NCBI GenBank assembly: GCA_037176885.1
Contig: JAWWNJ010000007.1
Location: 3,162,001 to 3,226,000 of the forward strand
Reading direction: 5' to 3'
From: Favolaschia claudopus
Lineage: Eukaryota > Basidiomycota > Agaricomycetes > Agaricales > Mycenaceae
Length of the DNA stretch: 64,000 nt
Positions within the stretch are counted from its first letter, which is position 1; the number at the start of each line of letters is the position of its first letter. The notes under the pieces were generated by a model. It was not told the origin of the DNA. It ran no database searches and saw nothing but the letters and a program-made list of their open reading frames with translations. A program made the translations under genes and the position numbers. Below, piece by piece: positions 44,236 to 54,184 of the stretch.

Positions 44236-44593
44236 CTGTGTCTCTGTGTATTGAAGCAACACCAAATCGACCGTGACATTTCCGTTGCCTTTTTCAAGGG
44301 CAACGGCCAGCATCGTGACAGTGACCGTTGCAACAAAGTGCAACGGTTGCGCCTAATTCAAGGCATATTAACAGCCGCTGGGATGGTTGCGTATTTATTT
44401 GGTGTCCAACAACCGAGAATTTTGGCTGAAAATGCAATGTAGAATGCCTCGGAATTTTTTCCGCTTTTTCCCGCAAAATGTCACGGTGGTTCAAAGGCAA
44501 CGCAGGCCGCCGTGACCGTGACCAGGCAAAAATTTTGCAACGCAACGGAGGTCATCGTGACCGTGACCGTTGCTTCCATACAGGGAGACACAG
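44236..44593. mobile_element. 358-bp MITE with TA duplication
   Basis: The ends CTGTGTCTCTGTGTATTGAA and, reverse complemented, CTGTGTCTCCCTGTATGGAA share 22 of 25 bases over the full terminal repeat. TA flanks both sides (44234-44235, 44594-44595). The inside has repeated CGTGACCGTGACC and GCAACG units in inverted arrangement. No coding capacity. TA target and TIRs fit a Tc1/mariner-type MITE. Confidence 0.72.
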
Positions 44594-44794
44594 TAACCTA
44601 ATCCAGTTTTCAAACCGGCCGCAACAATCCAGGTGAATTCTTCTCCACTCAGGCTTCCAGTTCGCTCCCAGAGCACCAATAAGTAAACTCCTAGTGGAGT
44701 AGTTTCCGATGTCGTTGTTGGTTCACAATCCGTCAGTTTGGGTCGGCATTGGAATTGGAAGTGTCAGTGTTGGTGTCGGAGGTCCGAGTTTCAG

Positions 44795-44919
44795 AATTCC
44801 TCATATCAAAGTCTCATAAAAAGTGACTCTTCCCTTTTCCCGCTGCAAATTATTTTGCCCACTACGTTCTCGCTGAACAATATAGTAGTTTGTCCCACTC
44901 AATCGTAGCAATTTGATTG
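44795..44919 (+). repeat. Truncated older LTR fragment
   Basis: About 75-80% identical by eye to 46525-46650 inside the element 3 LTR. Both contain 'AAGTCTCA', 'AGTGACTCTTC', 'TTTTGCCC' and 'CTACGTTCTCGCT'. The match ends precisely where element 3 seems to start, so element 3 probably inserted into an older related LTR. Confidence 0.6.
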
Positions 44920-46795
44920 TGTAAGGCTCCAGGAGCACTTACGAGGGTTACTGTCTATAACGGTGATAGGGCCGCTCAGCGGCTATGCATGAAACCACAG
45001 AAATTTATCGATTTCTGTACCTATCAGCGGGAGGAAGTAAGGCTAGGATCACAGAAGATATACTCTACCTCGAGGGTAGTATCTTATTGCTTAAGATGGC
45101 CGATAAGCCAGCGGGACATCATCATCTGGTAGCGGGAGCTTAGCGACGTCTCCCTAAACATGGGAGCGGGACTCTGACTTCAACTACTACTACTGTTGGG
45201 CCGAGAGCGTAGCGGGAAACCGTTGCCTTAAGGTGCCGGAGGCCACCAAGAGGAATTAACAAAACCCCGATGTTAGGCGCTAACCCGCCGAACCACCATC
45301 GACGAATCGGACGGACGGACAGACGAACTCTTTAGTACTGGCAGGGAATGCCGCCGGGAACATCACCTTCGGCGGGTCGAACAAGACCTCACGGGAGGGC
45401 CAGATCAAGGAAGACTTGATCTTACACGAGCAGCGGGCTTATCGCCGAGGACCCGACTAGGGCCGGCGAGTGGACTGGATCAGACGTGGAGCATCGGCTG
45501 CCTCGGGTTCACTAGCGGGGAGACCAACCGACGATGCCGGTGTCAAATACCGTTGATATCGGGGAGTCTCCCGGCGAGTGGTGAACCCTTGGATTATATC
45601 GGCTTGCCCTGCTTCAAGCGGGAGCCTCTTTCCTGATGACAGAAGAACTCAGAAGAACTTGACCGCACTCAAGCCGCCACCAGCACGGGTGGCGGGAGGC
45701 GACCTTTGCCTTCACTCGACCAGCGGCAAGCAGCCATTATGAAGAAGATATTTCGTGTCTCCCCTTGAAGACATGGCAACCAGCACGCCATTGCACTGCA
45801 ATAAGGCGCAATACCCACCCACCCGCATGGACTTTCTCCGGGAGGCAGTCTTTTCACTCACGACTGGCAATCCTGAATATACCATTGGTTCCCAGCGGGC
45901 GCGGCATCACTCTTGGACACTCTCTCATCATGATTTTATTTGGTTGTTTCTGCTCCCGCTGCGTGTATTTAATCTCCCGGTGTACTTTTGGTTACTCAGT
46001 CAATTACCTACCCGTAGACAAGGGCAGTTTGTAGCGGACTCTAGAATTTGAATCGGAACTTTGAAAGAGACTAGACTTGATATCTGAGAGAGACTCGAGT
46101 GATACGGAAAGACTTGTGGCATACCGAGCCGCCAGAACTTTGAGAGCCCCGCCAGCCTTTGAGCCCGCGCCCTCCTGAAATACGAAGCCCCGTCTCTTGC
46201 AGTTCCGCGGTATAACCAAGACCCCCGTTCGTGCTTGATTCCGCGCCGTCGACGCCCCGTGTGCCCTGCCGTTCCGCGGTATTCAAAGACCCCCGTTCGA
46301 GCTCGCCGCCGCGTAGTGGTGTAAGTGCCCCGGCCACTGTTAGTGTCCGCGCCATCGACGTAAGAGCCCCGCTCCTCGCCAGAGCCGCGCCAGTTGAATA
46401 AGAACCCCGTCCCGCTGAGCCGCGCCTTCTGCCCGCCGGTTGTCATCCAGAAAGCTTCTTCCCGATTGACGATCCACTACCGGGCGACGCTTTTCTATTG
46501 GCACGGAGACCCTCCCCGCTAGACTCAGAATTTCTCATTTCGAAGTCTCAGAAAGAGTGACTCTTCGCTTCTCCCGCTGCGAATCGTTTTGCCCGCTACG
46601 TTCTCGCTAGACAATCTAGTAGTTCGTCCCGCTCAAACGTAGCGACCTTGATTGATTGAAGCTTGCCCAAGTATTCTGAGGGACGATACGTGCTCCCGCC
46701 ACCCCGAACACACACACACACACGTCGTATTGGATTAGATTTAGTGATTTTATATTTCGGTATATTTCACGCCTACACCCTCACGCACCGTTTCA
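44920..46795 (+). repeat. 5' LTR of element 3
   Basis: The end (…CGTTTCA) is set by the primer-binding site. The start TGTAAGG is inferred from the break in the older LTR match and from its likeness to TGTTAGG of element 4. It holds about 12 GCGGGA/TCCCGC hexamers. Confidence 0.6.
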
Positions 46796-46797
46796 TC

Positions 46798-46816
46798 TGG
46801 AGCCCACCGCGAGGGG
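46798..46816 (+). other. Primer-binding site of element 3
   Basis: TGGAGCCCACCGCGAGGGG, two bases after the LTR, identical to elements 1 and 2. Confidence 0.75.
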
Positions 46817-46957
46817 TGACAGATTATTTGTGTCAAGTCGAAAGAAATCACTTGTGGACGCTGCTATAAACTAGCACGAACCATCCGCCGGTTGACTCGA
46901 GAATAGAATATACACCCGCCCGTTGAGCCGTTAGCTCCAGGCCCGCGATAGAAGATT

Positions 46958-48880
46958 TTGCCATTTAGTTTCGGAGGAGACGTGGCTTCAGAAGGACGAT
47001 CCGCTAGAGTACCACCACCAAAACCTCGATCTACCAACACTAGCCTACGCGCCGCTGCTGCCGCTCTCGATCTCGAACTTGCCGATTCTTCCCTCCCGCC
47101 TGTTGCTCTCGCCCGGGAAATCTATTCTCTGCGCGGACGATCCCAAGCACAAGCTTATCGTGCCCGCCGAACCCAGTCGTTGAGCCCCTCTGCTCCGCTG
47201 GAACAACAAACCCCGACTCAACCGCCCGGCACTAGACCTGTTACGCCCGACGGTGCAGCTACCCAGTCGTCAACGACTCTCTCGTCTGTCTCTTCACCAC
47301 TACTCCAAACTTCACCAACCCCTTCAAACAATCCGATGGCTGAAGACGGCAATAATACTGTCGCCCGAGGAAAGAAGCGCGCGCCGGAACCATGGGACAG
47401 GAACGCCCCGCTCTTCAAAGAAGATGAGCCGGAGGAACTCGTTCGTTTCCTGGACCATGTGGAGCGTATGATGGAATTAGATGAGACGCCGGCCGACAAG
47501 AAGAACGAGTTCGTCTGCCGCTACACCGCTCAAGCTACGGCTGAAGAGTGGCGGCAGTTCGACTCGTTCTCCAAGACGTTCGACAACTTTAAGAAAGAAA
47601 TCCTGGAAAATTACCCGTCAGTCGTCGACCAGAAGAAGGGCTCTGTGCAGAAATTGCACAAGCAGCTTCGTAAGTTCGCCGAAGAGGGGATTGACCGGGA
47701 TGATGAGGACGAGCTCATGCGCCTCACGCGAACCATGAACGTCGAGGCGAACAAACTCCTCGATTCAAACTTGATTTCGCACCGGGAAGCCCTCCCGATG
47801 TTCTTCTCCAAATTGACTCGCGAGTTTAAGGAGCGAATCCTGGAGAATCTCGAGAGGAAACCTCCCGCTGAGGACGACGACGAGCCGGACGCCCGCTCAT
47901 GGACGCTGGCCGAAGTCATGAGCGAGGCCAAAAAGATCGCGAAACGTTCGACCGCCAACTCGGAGTTCTTTGGCACTTCTGATCGAGGTTACTCGAGCAA
48001 GTCGAAGAGCGCCAGCGGCTCTGTACGAGCGTCGAGCGGGCGGTCGATTCTCCCGAATCCGAACGTTGCGATTAAGAAAGAAGAAGAGGACCCTAACAAG
48101 GCCCTTCTTGAGACGATTAAGGTGTCGGTCGTCACTATGATGGAGCGGCTGGATAATCAGACCTCCCAATTAAAAGAGATCGACGCCGCGACCAAGAAGA
48201 AGATGGCTGAGTTAGAGTCCTTCTATAAGTCCCTACCGGGCAGAGTCCCAGGCGCCGCTGACTCCCAGTCTTACCCGCGAATGCCTACCGTGCAATTCAA
48301 AGGGAACCTGGCGGATCAGGGGTGTCTTTATTGCGACAAGTTTGGGCATTTTAGAGATAAGTGTCTCATCCGGCAAGCCCACATAGGGAGTGGAAAGATG
48401 AAGGTCGTGGGGTTCAGAGACTGTTTCCCCGATGGGATACCTATCCCGAAAGACGGGCACAAGTCCAAGAAGCAGCAGGTAGAGGAGTACCGCCCGACCG
48501 CCCAACCAACGGCCGCTGCGCAAAACTACCAGTCTGTCTTCGCTCAGCTCTCCGTTCTTGACATGGACGAGCAGGAGCTGGAAGCCGCGCAAGCCGCGTT
48601 CAGCCAGAACGAGGAATTCTACTATGACCCGAGAGAAGAAGAATTGGTTTCCTTGCGAGCTGAGCAAGTAAACCTCCAGCGGCAAGTGACGCAACTCCAG
48701 TCGCATGGTTCAGGGGGTGTTCAACCACCCCTTGTGGCTCATCAAAGCCAACCTCCCCCGCCGCAATTCGACGCCAACGCTGTTGCGATTCTACTGGCGG
48801 CTGTCTCAGCGAACTCTCGCTCTCCCAACGGGGCTGGTCCTTCCCGAACGGGGAACAGCGCCGAAGGAGAGCATTTTTAG
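46958..48880 (+). CDS. gag: Gag of element 3
   Basis: The frame is open from 46958 (TTG), first ATG at 47336 (MAEDGNNTVARGKKRAPEPW). As in element 2, more than 120 apparently coding codons precede the first ATG. Capsid-like helices ('TAQATAEEWRQFDSFSKTF', 'ENYPSVVDQKKGSVQKLH') are followed by one zinc knuckle, 'CLYCDKFGHFRDKC' (C-x2-C-x4-H-x4-C), and a Gln-rich coiled C-terminus. The stop is reached in CAT TTT TAG; the -1 frame reads GCA TTT TTA into the protease. Confidence 0.88.
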   Translation: MPFSFGGDVASEGRSARVPPPKPRSTNTSLRAAAAALDLELADSSLPPVALAREIYSLRGRSQAQAYRARRTQSLSPSAPLEQQTPTQPPGTRPVTPDGAATQSSTTLSSVSSPLLQTSPTPSNNPMAEDGNNTVARGKKRAPEPWDRNAPLFKEDEPEELVRFLDHVERMMELDETPADKKNEFVCRYTAQATAEEWRQFDSFSKTFDNFKKEILENYPSVVDQKKGSVQKLHKQLRKFAEEGIDRDDEDELMRLTRTMNVEANKLLDSNLISHREALPMFFSKLTREFKERILENLERKPPAEDDDEPDARSWTLAEVMSEAKKIAKRSTANSEFFGTSDRGYSSKSKSASGSVRASSGRSILPNPNVAIKKEEEDPNKALLETIKVSVVTMMERLDNQTSQLKEIDAATKKKMAELESFYKSLPGRVPGAADSQSYPRMPTVQFKGNLADQGCLYCDKFGHFRDKCLIRQAHIGSGKMKVVGFRDCFPDGIPIPKDGHKSKKQQVEEYRPTAQPTAAAQNYQSVFAQLSVLDMDEQELEAAQAAFSQNEEFYYDPREEELVSLRAEQVNLQRQVTQLQSHGSGGVQPPLVAHQSQPPPPQFDANAVAILLAAVSANSRSPNGAGPSRTGNSAEGEHF

Positions 48881-50133
48881 AGAGTTCGAGGAAGGGGGCA
48901 AAGGGGAAACCAAGTGCGGATAAGCCCCCGGAGAACAGACAAGTACGCCCGCCTGTAGGAAAGAAAATGGAAGTTGTGATGCCGAAGTTGCCCTACAAGC
49001 CGAGGACGCTGCGAAAGCCCGCTGTCGAAGCACAGCCGGCGATCGTTGAAACCAAGGAGAAAGGGCGGGAGGAGACAGAAGAACAAAATGGCGCTCAGCC
49101 GCCGGAGCTTCCGTATAGGAACGTTCCTCCGGTCAAGCCAGCCAAAAGGCCCAACGAACCTAGAGTTCGGCCGGCGGGAGATCCGCCGTTAGTGGCCAAC
49201 GAAAAGAACTACGAGTTGAAGGCGCCCGTAGAGGACCAGGACGATGAGGAGGTCGAATCCTTGATAAAGGAGATCTTCGGAAACCTGGAAATAGCTCTCC
49301 CGCTGGGGAGACTGTTCGCCCTCAGCCCGAAGTTGCTGCGCCAGGCTAAGGCGTTGCTCTCGAAGAAGAGGGTCTCGCCCGCTGTTCGAGTAACTCTAGA
49401 ACAGTTGATTAGCCACGCAGAGAGAGAAGCCGACGAAGATGACGAGTCCTCCAGCGTAACCGTAGAGGACCTACCTTACGAGGTAATAGTTCAGGTCGCG
49501 ACAGCGGCCGACGGACTTATGCCAGCGGGAGCCCTGATCACCGTCGACCCAGTAGTCCAATATTGGCAGTCGATAGTGGAGGGAGAGCCGGTAAGGGATG
49601 TCTTCGTCGCCATCTCCGACAATGCTTCTGCCGGAGAATCAGCGGCCCTGAGAGTAGTCTTCCCGCTCATTCACGGCGCCGCTGAAGTTGAATGTATTCT
49701 GGACGGTGGATCGCAGATCGTGTCCATGGCCCTGTCGGTAGCCACCGAACTAGGAGTCAGCTGGGACCCAGATAACTGCATCCACATGATGAGCGCCAAC
49801 GGGCAAACCGAGAAGTCAGTCGGTCTGGCCAGGAACGTCCCCTTCAGGTTCGGTGACATGACGGTGTACCTTCAAGTGCATGTCATACGAAACCCGGCCT
49901 ACAAGGTGCTGTTGGGGCGACCCTTCGAAATCCTGACCGCCAGCGGTATCAAAAATACCTCTGACGGGAACCAGTTCCTGACTTTGACCGACCCCTCCAC
50001 GCAGAAGCGGGTGGTCGTCCCTACCTTCCCCAGAGGCCAGCGGCGACAGGTGCGGCGCGTCCAGAACGACGCATCACCGGCTGAACAGCCGAGCAGCCAG
50101 GAGGAGCAAAATTTTCAGAATTCGAGGAGTTGA
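48880..50133 (+). CDS. Protease frame of element 3
   Basis: Open in the -1 frame from within the gag end, with a first ATG at 48967. Disordered Lys/Glu/Pro-rich N-terminus. The protease core reads 'ECILDGGSQIVSM', then 'YKVLLGRPFEILTASG'. The active-site triplet is DGG rather than DSG/DTG, yet the catalytic Asp and surrounding residues are kept. The end overlaps pol across CAAAATTTTCAG, in which A AAT TTT fits the -1 slippery heptamer pattern. Confidence 0.85.
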   Translation, partial: ESSRKGAKGKPSADKPPENRQVRPPVGKKMEVVMPKLPYKPRTLRKPAVEAQPAIVETKEKGREETEEQNGAQPPELPYRNVPPVKPAKRPNEPRVRPAGDPPLVANEKNYELKAPVEDQDDEEVESLIKEIFGNLEIALPLGRLFALSPKLLRQAKALLSKKRVSPAVRVTLEQLISHAEREADEDDESSSVTVEDLPYEVIVQVATAADGLMPAGALITVDPVVQYWQSIVEGEPVRDVFVAISDNASAGESAALRVVFPLIHGAAEVECILDGGSQIVSMALSVATELGVSWDPDNCIHMMSANGQTEKSVGLARNVPFRFGDMTVYLQVHVIRNPAYKVLLGRPFEILTASGIKNTSDGNQFLTLTDPSTQKRVVVPTFPRGQRRQVRRVQNDASPAEQPSSQEEQNFQNSRS

Positions 50134-53100
50134 TTAACCATCAAGGAGAATTAGCGGTTCAGATAGAACTGGACGAGAATAATGTTCCTAGAATTTGCGC
50201 TTTGATGAAGTCTGGAGAAGAGGGATTTTCGATGGCCGAGACGAAAATGGCCTACCTGGCGGCTGCCATGCCAGAAATTGATGATGAACCCGCTGCTCAG
50301 TTATTCCAAGAATACAACGAGCAGCTGACAGAAGGAAAAGAAGTCGGCGAATCCTATGTGGCTATCGTAGCCAACATAACGGACAAAGTCAGAGAGAAAC
50401 TGAAGGATCCGGCCGCTGTGTTCATGACTGCTGGCATCGACATTGAGTCGGTTAGGCAAGAGCAATCTCGTCATTCAGCGGGGGGGCGCTGTCAGTGCTG
50501 TGACTACGCCGATTGGGTAGTACCCGGGTTTGAACACAATGAGACGAAAGTCGCTTTGATGGAGGAAATCATTCCCGAGGATCACCCGCCTGAAGTCGAG
50601 GTGAAGGAGGTGTTCTCGAAGAAGTATAAACCGGTAGCGCTAAAAGTAAAGCCGGTCCTCGAACCGCTCCCTCCCGAGTTCAGGATAGAAAGGAATATCA
50701 TCGGGGATCCATTGCAGAACATCGTCCCGCTAGACCCTCATCCGCCAGAATTCGTTCCCGTTGGGAGATACACTGCGGAGAGGAAGGCGGTTGTAGACGA
50801 ACTGCATAACGATGGATTCTTGAATGATGAAGAGATGAAGCTGGTTCATCATATGTTATCTATACACGAAAATACGGTAGCATGGGATGACAGCGAAAGA
50901 GGAACTTTCAGAACGGATTTCTTCCCGCCAGTAAAGTTCCCGGTGAAGCCAGACCATAAGGTTTGGGTGGAGAGAAATATTCCCATCCCGCCGGGACAGC
51001 TGGAAGAAGTCTGCAAGGTGCTTAGGGCGAGTATCGATGCCAATATATACGAACCATCCAATGGCTCGTATCGCACCAAGTACTTTGGAGTTCTGAAGAG
51101 TGATAAGAAGTCAATTCGGTTAGTGCATTCGCTGGAGCCGCTGAACGCGGTAACCATTGCACACTCTGGGGTGCCTCCCGGCGCCGCGGATCTGGCCGAA
51201 CATTTCGCAGGAAGGGCTTGTGGGTCCACGTTTGATCTTTACTCTGGGTACAACCACCGGCTGATTGACCCGGAATCTCGAGATTACACAACCTTCCAAA
51301 CTCCGTTTGGTGCGCTTCGATTGGTAAGATTGCCGCAGGGTTGGACCAACTCGGTGCCGATCTTCCACGAAGACGTAACTTACATCCTGCGAGATGAAAT
51401 TCCTGCGGTTACCCGGCCGTATATAGACGACGTGCCTGTCGCCGGCGGCTTCACTCGATACGAAAAGCCTGACGGGACGTACGAGACCATCCCTGAGAAC
51501 CCGCTGATAAGGGTCTTTGTGTGGTTACACTTGGTAGACTGCAACCGGGTACTTACTCGGCTAGCCTATTCTGGGCGACTGTAAGCGGGAAGAAGTTGCA
51601 GATTTGCCGGGGAACTTTTAAGGTAGTCGGCCATGTCTGCTCATACGAGGGCATGCGCCCGGATGAAGATAGAATCGGCGTCATTGAGCGTTGGGGTCCG
51701 CTGAAGGATTTCCACGATGTGAAAGCTTTCCTGGGAACTGTGGGCGTTATGAGAATGTTCATCCAAGACTATACAGTCAAGGCTGAGCCGATTCAGAAGC
51801 TCACCCGGAAGGAAGTCATATTCGAGTGGGGCCCGGCCCAAGACGCATGCATGAAAGTTTTGAAGAAGGCTTTGCGAGAATGTCCCGCGCTTAGACCTAT
51901 AAGATATGAATGGGACACCGAAGTGGTACTGGCGGTCGATACATCGTACCTTGGAGTTGGGGTGCATGTGTACCAGCGGGATCCTTTGGACCTAAATAAG
52001 CGGTACTATGCCCGCTTCAGCTCCATACCTTTGAATGACCGGGAGTCGAGGTATTCTCAGCCCAAGCGGGAATTGTTTGGCTTGAAGAGGGCGCTAGACC
52101 ACATGCAATATTGGCTGTTGGGCTGCCGCAAACTGGTCGTCGAAACCGACGCTCAGTACCTCAAGGGCATGTTGGATCACCCGGGAATGGGGCCCAACAC
52201 TACGATCAACCGCTGGATTGAGGAGATCCTGATGTTTCATTTCACCCTGAAGCATGTACCGGGCAAGACTTTCGGGCCAGATGGACTCTCCCGCCGGCGT
52301 ATTCAGCCGGGGGATCCAGAGTATGATCATCCAGAAGACGAGTTCGATAATAACGAGCCGCCGGGTCTTCATCCTGAAAGTAGTGCTTGGCCGCCTCTCA
52401 AGAACTTCGAGGATTTCAAGCACGATATTGACACCCGAGGTGGATATATGGTAGCGGAATTGGCGGGAGACGAGGCTCGGTCAGCCGCTGACTTCGGAAA
52501 CGACGCCGAGCAGGCTTGGGCTTACACCCGCCTTGGTAGAGAATATGTTTTCGAAGTCTTCTCTCAGTCAAAGGGTGACGACAAGCCAGACGGCGAGCCG
52601 CTGATCCCTGACCTCGAATTGAAATACGACCCGACGAAGCGGGAACCGTATTCTGAAGACCAACGATCGGTAGCAGCGAAGCTAGCGGACGAGCGGCTGC
52701 TCCTCATGAAGGACTGGCGGCGGAATACCCTGGCTCGCCCGGCTGGCATGAACGACAAGGAATACAAAGCCTTCTTGCGATTCGCCACCGGCTTCTTCGA
52801 GGACGCAGATGGAAAACTCTATCATAAATCCTCAACGGGGAGTGCACATCAGTTGGTGGTAGACAAAGATCACCGAATGTATATGATGCGGGCGGCTCAT
52901 GATAGCCTGGCCCACCGCGGTGTCTTTGCTACCAAATCCTTGATAGAAATGCGTTTCTGGTGGCCTGAGATGGAGCGGGACGTCACCTGGTATATTAAAA
53001 CTTGCGAATTGTGTCAGTTAAGGCAAAGGACCTTATTAAAGATCCCGCCCGTTGTCACCCATACCCCTTCGCTCTTCCAGGTGGTGCACGTCGACGTGAT

Positions 53101-54184
53101 GGTCGTTGGGACCCCTTCCAACGGCTTCAACAAAATTGTTGACGCCCGCTGCTCCCTCAGCAGCTATATAGAAGCGCGGCCGATAAAGAATGAGAATGCC
53201 AGAACATTGGCCTTGTTCTTACTCGAAGATGTGATTTGTAGGTGGGGCTGCCCGGAGGAGTTAGTGACAGATAATGCACCGGCCTTCCTAGCGGCTGTGG
53301 CCTACCTTGAATCTAAGTACGGTATAAGAAATATCAGAGTTTCGCCGTATAATTCTCAAGCCAACGGGAAAATCGAAAATGGGCACTTCTCGATGAGGCA
53401 ATCCTTATGGAAAGCTACTGGCGGGAATCCCAGCAAGTGGTACTGGTTCTTCCCGCAGATGTTGTGGGCTGACCGGGTCACTATTCGACGAGGAACGGGT
53501 TGTTCACCCTACTTCATGGTAACGGGCGCACATCCGATCCTCCCGCTGGATATAGAAGAAGCGACTTGGCTAGTGCATTTGCCCGGCAGGACTTTGACGA
53601 CTGCTGAATTAATCGGCTATCGAGCTCAGGCCTTGGCTAAGCACTCCACTCACGTTGAGCAAATGAGAGAACGGGTCACCGACGAGAAACGAGCGAATTT
53701 ACGCCGGTATGAGATAGCCCATAAACATACTATCGAAGATTACCATTTCGAGCCGGGGGACTTAGTGCTCATCAGGAATACGACCGTTGAGAAATCGCTG
53801 AATACGAAAATGGCCGCCAGATACCTGGGACCGGTAATTATCATCCGGCGTACGAAAGGTGGAAGTTATATCGTAGCGGAGATGGACGGCTCTGTCTTTC
53901 AATCGAAGATTGCTCAGTTCAGAGTGGTCCCCTTCGAGCAGCGGCGCTCTATTAAGCTGCCCGCTGACATTCACGACTTAATCGACCTCTCAGCCGAGAC
54001 GCTAGAAAAGATGGTCCAGGAGGAAGACGGTTATTCTGGAGATGACTTCCAATTCGGGAATGTGAGGTTAACCCCCAGCGGGACGGCTGACGAAGAGCCA
54101 GCTCTGCAGGAGGTGTTAAAGCTAGACTTACAACTTAACGAGACCTCGAGTAAACCGTCACAAACTATGGTGATTTCGGAGTAG
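50130..54184 (+). pseudogene. pol: Pol of element 3, broken by one frameshift in RT
   Basis: The first part (to TAA at 51582-51584) holds the RT fingers and palm: 'LPQGWTNSVPIFHEDV', YIDD, ending 'CNRVLTRLAYSG'. The second part, in another frame to TAG 54184, continues the same domain (SGKKLQICRGTFKVVGHVC). RNase H follows (LAVDTSY, 'QPKRELFGLKRALDH', VVETDA), then integrase ('AHDSLAHRG', 'CELCQLRQRTLLK', 'HVDVMVVG', 'VTDNAPAF', 'YNSQANGKIENGHFSMRQ') and a GPY/F-type tail. Comparison with element 2 (YAGGTFSGKK) places a one-base deletion at about 51572. The remaining domains look intact, so the damage is recent or minor. Confidence 0.88.

Larger units (their letters stand above)
44920..54184 (+). 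mobile_element. Element 3: Ty3/gypsy retrotransposon, frameshifted, 3' LTR missing
   Basis: A 5' LTR (44920-46795), the shared primer-binding site (46798-46816), then gag, protease and a broken pol to 54184. No second LTR copy exists in the window. The sequence after pol instead meets the end of a minus-strand element (element 4). The coding regions are related to those of element 2 (same gag/pro/pol layout, YIDD RT), but the LTRs are unrelated. Confidence 0.82.
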
